From Bifidobacterium oedipodis (GTDB taxonomy: Bacteria > Actinomycetota > Actinomycetes > Actinomycetales > Bifidobacteriaceae), in contig NZ_JAAIII010000003.1 of assembly GCF_012932425.1 (NCBI RefSeq), positions 186,001 through 250,000 on the forward strand: a DNA stretch of 64,000 nucleotides. The letters are read 5' to 3'. Positions 42,696-50,897 of this stretch are shown here, piece after piece. The notes under the pieces are model-generated. The model saw only the letters and a program-made list of their open reading frames with translations, did no database searches and was not told where the DNA came from. The position numbers and the translations under genes are program-made. The first letter of the stretch is position 1, and every line of letters starts with the position of its first letter.

Positions 42696-42768
42696 TGTTA
42701 GAATATTCGAACATTTGCTATAATGTTTGAAATATCGAACACTTACGGATTGTTTGCAATATCGAACA
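42696..42768. promoter_or_regulatory. hipBA promoter with three 18-bp operators
   Basis: TGTTAGAATATTCGAACA (42696-42713), TGTTTGAAATATCGAACA (42724-42741) and TGTTTGCAATATCGAACA (42751-42768) are near-palindromic copies of one site, spaced 28 and 27 bp. -10 TATAAT is at 42719-42724 and the -35 position (42696-42701, TGTTAG) lies in the first site. HipB is the obvious repressor. Confidence 0.75.
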
Positions 42769-42777
42769 GGAGAAGGT

Positions 42778-43386
42778 GTGGCAACTTTTACCGTCAACAT
42801 CACTTCGATTCGCCAGCTGGCCATATCCATACGTGACGCACGCATCAGCGCCGGTCTTTCCCAAACCGATCTCACACGTCTCACAGGCATCCCCCGCCCA
42901 TGGATCAATCAGCTGGAGCAGGGGAAGATAAGCAACCCGGGCATGCAGCGAGTGTTATCCATCTGCAATGTCTTACAAGCAACAATCAGCATCAATTACA
43001 ACATCAGCAACGAAAAAGACGCCGAGACATCCGACAGTCCATCCGCTAAAGAAAATACAGCGCAGCCACCTGAGCACCGTTTAATCAGTTCAGTGGCTAA
43101 AGCCCTCTCACAATCGGCAACAAATATTCTGAAAGCATCTGTATTCGATAACACGAATCTTGATAATGTCATAGCGCTGACTGACGCCATGCACGTATCG
43201 ATGCCTTCAGCACTGAAGGATGTTGATATTGCCGCATTGCAGGCCATAGCCCAGCAGGCGTCTGCCGTTCGTGAACAATCCAAAGCTCTCAACAACATCA
43301 CCGGCATTCCCATAGGCAAGCCGAACAGCAGCGGCAACAATCACGAAAATCCAGGTGACGCCAGCAGCCCAAGTGAGGAACGATGA
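42778..43386 (+). CDS. hipB: HipB-type antitoxin
   Basis: XRE-family repressor, 202 aa from GTG 42778 (AGGAG five nt upstream). HTH at residues ~14-50: AISIRDARISAGLSQTDLTRLTGIPRPWINQLEQGK, then NPGMQRVLSICNVLQATI. HipB of E. coli is ~88 aa; here a further ~130 residues follow, helical with a Gly/Ser/Asn-rich tail, of unknown role. Coding ends overlapping hipA (ATGA). Codon use is less GC-rich than the neighbours, as expected for an acquired module. Confidence 0.8.
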   Translation: MATFTVNITSIRQLAISIRDARISAGLSQTDLTRLTGIPRPWINQLEQGKISNPGMQRVLSICNVLQATISINYNISNEKDAETSDSPSAKENTAQPPEHRLISSVAKALSQSATNILKASVFDNTNLDNVIALTDAMHVSMPSALKDVDIAALQAIAQQASAVREQSKALNNITGIPIGKPNSSGNNHENPGDASSPSEER

Positions 43387-44696
43387 AGAAACCCAAAGAA
43401 CTTCTTGTATTCGTCGAAGACCAGTTTGCGGGCACACTGCGCGAAGACGTAAATGGTAATCATTCGTTCACTTATGACGAGGAAACCTCTTCCGTTCCGC
43501 AGCTCTCCCTTTCCATGCCGAAACGCGCCCAACCATGGGAGGGACGCCCCGTGGAAAGTTTTATCGATGGCATCTTGCCGGACAGCACTGAGGTGCGCAG
43601 ACGTATCGCTCGCCAATATGGAGTCAATGCCAACAACCCGTTTTCTCTTCTGACTGCAATCGGCATGGATTGCGCAGGAGGGGTGCAATTCGCACTTCCA
43701 GAAGACAAAGATTTACTTCGCCAAGCGGCGGAGTATCGCCCCATCTCAATCAGCGAAATAGAGAAGAAACTGCAATCTATTGCTGGAATCGGTGGCCGAT
43801 CCTGGCAAAGCGATGGAGAACACTGGTCGCTCAATGGGGCACAGGACAAAATCGCGTTATACAAGCAGGAAGATCAGTGGTTTGAGGCCCTTGGGGCTGC
43901 AGCGACGACACATATTGTCAAGCCCGGCATACACCAGTTGCACGAGCAAGCATTCAACGAATATGTGTGCATGAATACCCTACGCAAACTGCAAATCCCA
44001 GTTGCCGAATCAGATTTTCAGATATTCGGGGAAACACCTGCCATCGTCAGCACACGATGGGACAGGAAAGTTAGCCACAGTGCTGATGGCATGCCACAGG
44101 TGACGCGCATCCATCAGGAGGATCTTTGCCAAGCCACCGGACATCCGACCGCGGAGAAATACCAGTCGGATGGAGGCCCGGGAGCTGCAGAAATCCTTAA
44201 CTTCTTGCGCACCAACGGGTTTAACGCACAAAGCGTCATGATGTTCCAAATCGCTCTCATCATCAATTTCCTGATAGGCGGCACCGATGCGCATGCGAAA
44301 AACTACGCCATTCTAGAACCTTCAAATGGGCAGCCGACATTGGCACCGCTCTATGACGTCGCATCCATTTTCGCCTATGACATACAGCCCAAGAACCGCA
44401 AACTCGCGATGAGCATTGGCGGAGAGTACCGTTATGATCGCATCGAATTGCGACACTGGAACCAACTCGCCGAAGAAACTCAAGCCGATGACTTTGGCTT
44501 ATTACAGCTGCTGCTCTATAAATATGCCACAGAATTGCCCGATGCATTTAATGCGGCATCCGCAGACGCATTGCGAATGTCAAGAGAAATACTCCACACT
44601 GATCAGAAGACCCAAGAACTTCGCCGAATGATGATCGACCGCATCCATAACGGCATCAATTGGCAATGCTCACGAATACGACATTGGTTTGAATAA
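43383..44696 (+). CDS. hipA: HipA-type serine/threonine kinase toxin
   Basis: 437-aa toxin kinase; E. coli HipA phosphorylates glutamyl-tRNA synthetase and induces growth arrest. N-subdomain: LLVFVEDQFAGTLRED, SLSMPKRAQPWEGRPVESFIDGILPDS and LTAIGMDCAGGVQFAL. Kinase core: WSLNGAQDKIALY (nucleotide loop), HIVKPGIHQLHEQAFNEYVCM, and the catalytic/metal segments GGTDAHAKNYAI near residue 300 and LAPLYDVAS. Complete by length. Coupled to hipB and flanked outside by the 53-bp arrays. The gap to array 2 (44697-44792) shows no gene I trust. Confidence 0.88.
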   Translation: MKKPKELLVFVEDQFAGTLREDVNGNHSFTYDEETSSVPQLSLSMPKRAQPWEGRPVESFIDGILPDSTEVRRRIARQYGVNANNPFSLLTAIGMDCAGGVQFALPEDKDLLRQAAEYRPISISEIEKKLQSIAGIGGRSWQSDGEHWSLNGAQDKIALYKQEDQWFEALGAAATTHIVKPGIHQLHEQAFNEYVCMNTLRKLQIPVAESDFQIFGETPAIVSTRWDRKVSHSADGMPQVTRIHQEDLCQATGHPTAEKYQSDGGPGAAEILNFLRTNGFNAQSVMMFQIALIINFLIGGTDAHAKNYAILEPSNGQPTLAPLYDVASIFAYDIQPKNRKLAMSIGGEYRYDRIELRHWNQLAEETQADDFGLLQLLLYKYATELPDAFNAASADALRMSREILHTDQKTQELRRMMIDRIHNGINWQCSRIRHWFE

Positions 44697-44792
44697 AAAA
44701 ACACAAGACGGGAGTATGCACGACTTCAGGAGGATGGAGGTAGCGCCCGAGGTCTTTTGCACTTTGGTCATTGCCCGTTCACGGCAGCTTGA

Positions 44793-45118
44793 AAATATCG
44801 ACGTATTTCCGGGGTAGTGATTTTTGTGGGCTGTCACAACCCCATGAATACACACGTTTCTTACTGGTAGTGATACAAACGCAGTATCACCACCCAAGAA
44901 ATACAACCATATTTCGGGGGTTGTGATTTGGACCTATTATCACAACCTCGCGAATATGCCAATATCTTACGGGTAGTGATAAAAGCGCGCCATCACAACC
45001 CCCGAAATACCATCATATTTGTGGGGTAGTGATTGGCGGCATTATCACAACCTCACAAATATGCCAGCATCTCCTATGTAGCGATAAGAAGAACGCACCG
45101 TCGTCGCATCAAAAACAG
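44793..45118. repeat. 53-bp tandem palindromic repeat array, copy 2 (downstream of hipA)
   Basis: GGGGTAGTGAT-type half-sites align at 44811, 44864, 44917, 44970 and 45023 (period exactly 53), plus a degenerate sixth near 45076. The first ~110 bp match array 1 with few differences, and both arrays end in GATAAGAAGA followed by a related AT-rich tail (ATCAAAAA). Two more units than array 1. Confidence 0.85.
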
Positions 45119-45152
45119 GAGAGGCCGCGCTCGTTTGCGAGACGCGGCCTCC
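45110..45152 (-). terminator. Terminator after gltA
   Basis: Stem GAGGCCGCG (45121-45129) with CGCGGCCTC (45143-45151), inner CTCG/CGAG, then TCCTGTTTTTG on the minus strand. 63 bp past the gltA stop. Confidence 0.8.
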
Positions 45153-45214
45153 ATAGACAGGCAAACTTACTGTTTGTCGTTCTTTTGGCGTTCGTTTACC
45201 GTTTGCCGTTCGGC

Positions 45215-46507
45215 TTATCGCTCTTCCACAGGCACCCAGTCGCGCTTAACCGGGCCGGTATATACCTGACGCGGACGTCCGATCTTCGTATTCGGATCGG
45301 CCAGCATCTCGCGATACTGCGCGATCCAGCCGGGGATGCGGCCCAGCGCGAACAGCGTGGTGAACATGGCCGGATCGAAACCAATAGCGCGATAAATCAG
45401 GCCGGTGTAAAAATCTACATTCGGGTACAGGTTGCGCGAAACGAAATAATCGTCGTGCAGCGCGATATCCTCCAGCTCAGTAGCCACCTTGAACAGCGCG
45501 CGTTCGTCGGCGGGCAACTTCAGTGTGTCCTCACGATCGATCATCTTCTCCAAATACTGCTTGGCGATGGCCGCGCGCGGATCATAGGACTTATACACAC
45601 GATGTCCCAGGCCAGAGATGCGCTGGCCGTTCTCCTTGGCATCGGCCACGAATTCGGCCACGGACTTGCCCGAATCGCGGATGGCCTTGAGCTGGCGCAG
45701 CACAGCCTCGTTCGCGCCACCGTGCAGCGGGCCGGACAGGGCGTTGACCCCGGCAGCAATCGCCGAATACAAGTTCGCGTGCGCCGAACCAGCGATACGC
45801 ACCACCGAGGTGGAGCAGTTCTGCTCATGGTCGGCGTGAATAATCAGCAGACGACCCAGCGCATGCACGTAGAGCGGATCGGATTCGAACGGCTCGTAAG
45901 GCACGGCGAAGCACATACGCAAGAAGTCATCCACATAGCCGCGCGCATAATCCGGGTATAGCATCGGCTCATCGCGACGACGGCGGAAGATATACGACAC
46001 AATCGTGCGGGCCTTGGCCATGATGATCTTGGCCGCCTCATCCAGCTGATCACTGTCGTTGATATCGCAGGTGTCCGGGTAGAAGGTGGCGAGCGCGTTG
46101 ATGGCCGACGACAGCACGCTCATCGGATGGGCCGAACGTGGGAACGAGCCCATGAACGTGCGGAAGTCCTCGCCCACCATCGTTTTGTGGTTGATGTCTG
46201 CGCAGAACCGGTCGTATTCCGCTTTGGTGGGCAGCTCGCCGCGCTGCAGCAGCCAGGCGACCTCCAGGAAGTCGGAATTTTCGCACAGCTGCTCGATGGG
46301 ATAGCCTCGGTAGCGCAGGATGGAATTGTTGCCATCGATGTAGGTGATTTTCGATTCGCACTGCGCGGTGGTCAAGAATCCAGGGTCAAGGGTGACCCAA
46401 CCGTCGTTGCGCAGCGTGGACACCACGATGCCGTCGGGCCCGGCCGTGGCCTTGACCACGGGCAGGGTGAACTTGTTCGAATCGACGTCAAGCTGTGCCG
46501 TTGCCAT
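45215..46507 (-). CDS. gltA: Citrate synthase
   Basis: 430 aa type II enzyme condensing acetyl-CoA and oxaloacetate; in bifidobacteria used for glutamate precursor supply rather than a full cycle. Catalytic blocks: LHGGANEAVLRQL (His), GLGHRVYKSYDPRA (His in GHRVYK) and NVDFYTGLIYRAIGF (Asp). GGAGGCGCACGA precedes ATG 46507, which fixes the start over the upstream in-frame codon at 46531. C-terminus PRQVYTGPVKRDWVPVEER is standard. Confidence 0.96.
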   Translation of the reverse strand: MATAQLDVDSNKFTLPVVKATAGPDGIVVSTLRNDGWVTLDPGFLTTAQCESKITYIDGNNSILRYRGYPIEQLCENSDFLEVAWLLQRGELPTKAEYDRFCADINHKTMVGEDFRTFMGSFPRSAHPMSVLSSAINALATFYPDTCDINDSDQLDEAAKIIMAKARTIVSYIFRRRRDEPMLYPDYARGYVDDFLRMCFAVPYEPFESDPLYVHALGRLLIIHADHEQNCSTSVVRIAGSAHANLYSAIAAGVNALSGPLHGGANEAVLRQLKAIRDSGKSVAEFVADAKENGQRISGLGHRVYKSYDPRAAIAKQYLEKMIDREDTLKLPADERALFKVATELEDIALHDDYFVSRNLYPNVDFYTGLIYRAIGFDPAMFTTLFALGRIPGWIAQYREMLADPNTKIGRPRQVYTGPVKRDWVPVEER

Positions 46508-46597
46508 TCGTGCGCCTCCTATTCCTAGCACTTCATAGTCTTCGCGTACTGTAAGCCGCGTTTGTTACCGCCGGCGAACGCCGGTCGATACACGAAA

Positions 46598-46639
46598 GCC
46601 GAAGTGCGCTTATGCTATCAAAGCAATGCGCGCTTCGGC
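46598..46639 (-). terminator. Hairpin after map
   Basis: GCCGAAGTGCGC (46598-46609) pairs with GCGCGCTTCGGC (46628-46639) with one G-T pair. 67 bp past the map stop; short T stretch on the minus strand (CGGCTTTCG). Confidence 0.5.
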
Positions 46640-46706
46640 CGTTACGTCTCGCAATTCAGCCTGTGGGCCCGCGCCCTGTGGACGATTACCAGCGATTATC
46701 GCTCGA

Positions 46707-47489
46707 TCACAGCTTGGATCGATCGGTGAAGATGATCGGTCCGTTTTCGGTGATGGCGATGGTGTGCTCGCTGTGGGCACCGCGCGAACCGTCGGAGGAC
46801 TTCAGGGTCCAGCCGTCCTTGGGATCTTGGTAGATCTCGTCGGTGGTCTTCAGGAACCACGGTTCGATGGCGATGACCAAGCCCTCGCGCAGCTTGTAGC
46901 CGTGGTGGGCGCGACCATCGTTGGGCACGTGCGGATCGCCGTGCATAATATGGCCCACGCCATGGCCGCCGAATTCAAGGTTGATCGGGTAGCCGTAGGA
47001 GCGTGCCACGTCACCGATGGTGGAAGAAATGTCACCCAAGCGGTTGCCCGGCTTGGCCACGTCGATGGCGGCGGCGAGCGCCTCTTCGGTGCACTTGATG
47101 ATGCGCAGGTCTTCCGGGTCGGGGTCGTTGCCGACCACGAAGCTGATGGCGGAGTCGGCCACCCAGCCGTCCACGCTGATGGCGAGGTCGAGGGAGACGA
47201 GGTCGCCGTCCTTGAGGGTGTAGTCGAAGGGCACGCCGTGCAGCACTGCGTCGTTGACGGAGGTGCAGATGTAGTGGGCGAACGGGCCGGTGCCGAAGTC
47301 GGGGGCGTAGTCCACGTAGCAGGATTCGGCGCCCTTGCGGTCGACGATCTTCTTATGTACGAATTCGTCGATTTCCAGCAGGTTGGTGCCAACCTTGGTG
47401 GTTTCCTTGAGTTCCTTCAGGATGCCGGCGACGAATCGGCCGGCGGGCTTCATTTCCTCGATTTCGCGAGGGGTTTTCAGTTCGATCAT
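46707..47489 (-). CDS. map: Methionine aminopeptidase, type I
   Basis: 260 aa; removes N-terminal Met co-translationally. Metal ligands in LVSLDLAISVDGWVADSAISF (Asp), EFGGHGVGHIMHGDPHVPN (His), LVIAIEPWFLK (Glu) and SEHTIAITENGPII (Glu). Starts MIELKTPREIEEMKPAG. GAAAGAGCCT upstream is a moderate RBS. Confidence 0.95.
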   Translation of the reverse strand: MIELKTPREIEEMKPAGRFVAGILKELKETTKVGTNLLEIDEFVHKKIVDRKGAESCYVDYAPDFGTGPFAHYICTSVNDAVLHGVPFDYTLKDGDLVSLDLAISVDGWVADSAISFVVGNDPDPEDLRIIKCTEEALAAAIDVAKPGNRLGDISSTIGDVARSYGYPINLEFGGHGVGHIMHGDPHVPNDGRAHHGYKLREGLVIAIEPWFLKTTDEIYQDPKDGWTLKSSDGSRGAHSEHTIAITENGPIIFTDRSKL

Positions 47490-47593
47490 GAGGCTCTTTC
47501 TACCTAGTCAAAAAGTTGTGTTCCACGTTATCTCAGCGCCTCGTCATCGCCAGGCTCGCCCGGTTCTCCCCCACCGTGATTAGGCTGGATGCC

Positions 47594-49753
47594 ATGACCG
47601 ATGAACATATCACTTTGAGCGCCGGTATTGATCCGGCTTCGTTCTCTTCCGTCATCAAGCCGGCCGACGACCTGTTCCGCTATGTTAACGGCCCGTGGAT
47701 CGACACCTATCGTCTGCCCGACGATCGTTCGCGCTATGGCTCCTTCGACAAGCTTGCTGAAGATGCTGAGAATCAGGTGCGCGATATCCTCGAAGAGGAT
47801 GATTGCCCGGCTGTCAAGTCGCAGGCGCTGTATCGTTCGTTCCTTGATACTGTTGCCATCGAGGCCGCTGGCATCAATCCGATTCGCGCCGACCTTGATG
47901 CCATTGACCATGCCGGCAGCAAGGCGGAGCTCACCCGCACGCTTGGCACCATCAATCCGGCCGGCGGCCCTGACCTGTTTGGTTTGGATGTGTACGGCGA
48001 CCCGGGCAATCCTGATTACAACATCGCTCATATTGAACAGGGTGGCTTGGCCCTGCCTGATGAGGCTTATTATCGCGAGGATCACTATGCTCCCGTGCGC
48101 GAAGCCTACGTGCGCATGGTTGCGGCCCAGCTGATTAACGCTGGTTATGCAACCGCTGCTCCCAGCAACGGCGGCGACGAAACGCCCGGTACTGGAGCTG
48201 CTGGCGCTGCTGCTACGCCTGCGCCCAGTGAAGCTGCGCTTGATTTGGCGCGTCGGTTCCTGGATGTGGAAACGCGCATCGCTGCAAACCATTGGGATAA
48301 TGTTGCCTCCCGCGACTCGGTGAAGACCTATAATCCCACTGATTTTGCCGATTTGACCGCGATGCTGCCCAACTTCGATCTGGCCGCTTGGATTGACGCT
48401 TGGCAGGCCGCCTACAACACCACTGAGGCCGCGGCTGCCCAGCCCATCGATTTCAAGGCCGTGTTCAAGCGCGTGATTGTGCACGAACCGAGCTTCCTGA
48501 CTGGTTTGGATCAGTTCTGGGCCGATGCCGATCTTGACGACTTGAAGCTGTGGGCTCGCGTGCATATGATCATCGGCTCGGCCAGTGCCCTAAGCTCCGT
48601 GTTCGATACAACCAACTTCGACTTCTATGGCAAGGTGCTCTCCGGCACCAAGAAGCAGCGCGACCGTTGGAAGCGTGCCGTCAGCCTGGTCAACAGCGTG
48701 TGCGGTGAGGATGTGGGCCGTGAATATGTGCGCCTGCACTTCCCCGAAAGCTCCAAGCAGCGCATGGAGCAGCTGGTCGCCAACCTGATCGACGCCTACC
48801 GTGTGTCCATCACCAACTCCGATTGGCTGGGCGAGCAGACTCGCGCCAAGGCGTTGGAGAAGCTCTCGAAGTTCACGCCGAAGATCGGCTACACCAATCA
48901 TTGGCGTGATTATTCAGCGCTGAATGTCTCCGCGGATGCACCGCTCGCTGAGAATATGAAGGCTGCGAGCCTGTATGAGACCGGATATCAGCTGGCTAAG
49001 GTCGGCAACTTGGTCGATAAGGACGAGTGGCTGATGAATCCGCAGACAGTCAACGCCTACTATGAGCCGACGATGAACGTTATCGTGTTCCCCGCTGCGA
49101 TTCTACAGCCTCCGTTCTTCGACCCGAATGCTGAGGATGCTGCGAACTATGGCGGCATCGGCGCGGTGATCGGCCACGAAATCGGCCATGGTTTCGACGA
49201 TCAGGGTTCGCAGTACGACGGTGACGGCAAGCTCAACAACTGGTGGACCGATGAGGATCGTGCGCACTTCGAGGAGCGCACCAAGGCTCTGATCAGCCAG
49301 TATGATGCTTTTACCCCGCTACAGCTGGTTGAAAAATATGCCGATCAGCCCGACCATATGCCGCATGTTAACGGAGCGCTTACCATTGGCGAGAATATCG
49401 GCGATCTGGGTGGCGTGAACATCGCGCTTAAGGCGTATGCGTTCGCACTGGGCAAGGCCGCCGGCCTGCCGGAGGATGGCTCGCCCGAAGCCATCAAGGC
49501 ATTGCTTGACCGCGCTCCTGAAATGGCTGGATTCACTGGCCTGCAGCGCTTCTTCCTGAGCTATGCCTCGATTTGGCGCACCAAGAACCGTGACGAGCTG
49601 GCCGAGCAGTTCCTGCAGATTGATCCGCATTCGCCGGCGGAATTCCGCACCAACGGCATTGCCCGCAATGTGGATCTGTTCTACGCGGCCTTTGGAGTGC
49701 ACGAAGGCGACGATATGTGGCTTGCGCCCGACCAGCGCGTGCGTATTTGGTGA
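47594..49753 (+). CDS. M13-family zinc endopeptidase (PepO-like)
   Basis: Neprilysin-type metallopeptidase, 719 aa, without signal peptide, so probably cytosolic as in other Gram-positive PepO proteins that cut oligopeptides. N-terminal FRYVNGPWIDTYRLPDDRSRYGSFDKLAEDAE; zinc site VIGHEIGHGFDDQGSQYDGDG; third ligand ENIGDLGGVNIALKAY; C-terminal NGIARNVDLFYAAFGVHEGD. A Gly/Ala/Thr-rich insert (NGGDETPGTGAAGAAATPAP) sits near residue 200. Start ATG 47594 lacks a strong RBS. Confidence 0.92.
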   Translation: MTDEHITLSAGIDPASFSSVIKPADDLFRYVNGPWIDTYRLPDDRSRYGSFDKLAEDAENQVRDILEEDDCPAVKSQALYRSFLDTVAIEAAGINPIRADLDAIDHAGSKAELTRTLGTINPAGGPDLFGLDVYGDPGNPDYNIAHIEQGGLALPDEAYYREDHYAPVREAYVRMVAAQLINAGYATAAPSNGGDETPGTGAAGAAATPAPSEAALDLARRFLDVETRIAANHWDNVASRDSVKTYNPTDFADLTAMLPNFDLAAWIDAWQAAYNTTEAAAAQPIDFKAVFKRVIVHEPSFLTGLDQFWADADLDDLKLWARVHMIIGSASALSSVFDTTNFDFYGKVLSGTKKQRDRWKRAVSLVNSVCGEDVGREYVRLHFPESSKQRMEQLVANLIDAYRVSITNSDWLGEQTRAKALEKLSKFTPKIGYTNHWRDYSALNVSADAPLAENMKAASLYETGYQLAKVGNLVDKDEWLMNPQTVNAYYEPTMNVIVFPAAILQPPFFDPNAEDAANYGGIGAVIGHEIGHGFDDQGSQYDGDGKLNNWWTDEDRAHFEERTKALISQYDAFTPLQLVEKYADQPDHMPHVNGALTIGENIGDLGGVNIALKAYAFALGKAAGLPEDGSPEAIKALLDRAPEMAGFTGLQRFFLSYASIWRTKNRDELAEQFLQIDPHSPAEFRTNGIARNVDLFYAAFGVHEGDDMWLAPDQRVRIW

Positions 49754-49834
49754 CGATGCGTTGCCAGTGGCTGCGTATTGCGATGGATTCGTGTTGTCGT
49801 AGCTGACTGTTGCATGTTGCTGTAATAGCGAACG

Positions 49835-49880
49835 AAACGACCCTTTCTAGCTCCTTATTGGAGCGGAGAGGGTCGTTTTT
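49835..49880 (+). terminator. Terminator after the M13 peptidase gene
   Basis: Stem AAACGACCCT... with ...AGGGTCGTTT, inner GCTCC/GGAGC (49850-49854, 49860-49864), then TTTTT. Located ~80 bp after the stop. Confidence 0.85.
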
Positions 49881-49894
49881 GTATACGAACGTTG

Positions 49895-49952
49895 TTGTCC
49901 ACATTACGGTGTGTCGTCCACATGTGTTGTGGATAACCGCCGGTTATCCACA
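49895..49952. promoter_or_regulatory. Cluster of DnaA boxes with a 25-bp palindrome
   Basis: TTGTCCACA (49895-49903), TCGTCCACA (49914-49922), TGTGGATAA (49928-49936, reverse) and TTATCCACA (49944-49952). The last two form a near-perfect palindrome (12-bp arms around one C). TTGTCCACA is the actinobacterial DnaA-box consensus and TTATCCACA the E. coli one. No dnaA, dnaN or rpmH is nearby, so this is not the usual oriC. The rest of the 49754-50152 gap has no gene. Confidence 0.7.
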
Positions 49953-50152
49953 GAGGGGTTGCGGCAAACTGCGTCACTGTCTCCACATTGCCCGAATTAG
50001 CTTGCGTGAACGGTTCTCGACAGCGCACAGTGGAAACTACCGCCGGACATGGAGGGGCGATGTAAGGAAGCATCGTGGCTCGTGGTTGTGCCTCATATCG
50101 GTCGTTCCGTGAAACCGGCGGTCCATGACATTTGTGGATGAAAGGACCGATC

Positions 50153-50809
50153 ATGGCAACACAACAGGCAGCGGCAACCGTCACCGGATACGTCTCCAGC
50201 GATCCGCTTGTGGGCGGCACGGAAACGTTCAAAGTGCTGAGTTTTCGCATCGGCAGTACGCGCAGTCGTTTTAATACGGCCACCAATAGCTGGGAGGATA
50301 TCGGCACCGCATGGCTGACCGTCAAAGCGTACCGGATGCTGGCCCAGAATGCGCAATCCTCCTTGCGTCGAGGTGACCGGGTGATCGTGGTGGGATTGCT
50401 GAACACCGAACAATGGACGAATGAGCAGGGAGTAATCTGCAGTCGTATCGTGCTCGAAGCCAGCAATATCGGCCATGATCTGACGGTTGGTACCACGCAA
50501 CTATGCAAACCAAGGCGCAATAATGCGCAAGGGGCGCAGTCTGACCAAGTCACAGCGGGAGCTCCCGGAATCAGCAGTGCTGGCAATCCTAACGGTATCG
50601 GAGCAGACCCCTATGCCGCCGCAGCCGTGCCAAACAACCAGCCGGTAGACCTCGGCGTCGCGCCGCCGGACACGCCTTCCCCTGAAACCAGCATTCCTGC
50701 GAACGGACAAGGGGTGCCCAGCACTCCCAGCGATATTCCGAATCCAACGTCCGAACCCCAAGCCGACAACTTCGCCGACAATCCCGACCCCACCGCCTCC
50801 GAATTCTAA
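50153..50809 (+). CDS. ssb: Single-stranded DNA-binding protein paralogue
   Basis: 218 aa. N-terminal OB fold: ATVTGYVSSDPLVGG, VLSFRIGSTRSRFNTATNSWED, WLTVKAYRMLAQNAQSSLRRGDRVIVVGLL and VLEASNIGHDL, about 115 residues. The remaining ~100 residues are disordered, Pro/Asn/Ala-rich, ending PDPTASEF, without the acidic DDDIPF-like tip of the housekeeping SSB. It stands alone rather than between rpsF and rpsR, so it is probably a second copy. RBS AAAGGA; the DnaA-box cluster is 200 bp upstream. Confidence 0.85.
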   Translation: MATQQAAATVTGYVSSDPLVGGTETFKVLSFRIGSTRSRFNTATNSWEDIGTAWLTVKAYRMLAQNAQSSLRRGDRVIVVGLLNTEQWTNEQGVICSRIVLEASNIGHDLTVGTTQLCKPRRNNAQGAQSDQVTAGAPGISSAGNPNGIGADPYAAAAVPNNQPVDLGVAPPDTPSPETSIPANGQGVPSTPSDIPNPTSEPQADNFADNPDPTASEF

Positions 50810-50841
50810 TCGTGTGAGGCGGGAATGTGGCTTAATATGGG

Positions 50842-50869
50842 GGAAGCCGACCCTGGTGGGTCGGCTTCC
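50842..50869. terminator. Bidirectional hairpin between ssb and proS
   Basis: Perfect 12-bp stem GGAAGCCGACCC (50842-50853) with GGGTCGGCTTCC (50858-50869), 4-nt loop TGGT. Lies between the convergent stops of ssb and proS. Confidence 0.8.
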
Positions 50870-50897
50870 TGTAATGGCTTTAACGGCTGAGAACGGT

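Noticed and set aside
44716..44818. A 34-codon frame between hipA and array 2 (starting MHDFRRMEV).
   Set aside because: No well-spaced RBS for its first ATG, runs into the repeat array, and no recognisable similarity.
42437..45118. CRISPR array.
   Set aside because: The 53-bp units have no constant repeat plus variable spacer structure, the units diverge, and there are no cas genes.
49895..49952. Chromosomal origin of replication.
   Set aside because: DnaA boxes are present but dnaA, dnaN, recF, rpmH and an AT-rich unwinding element are not.
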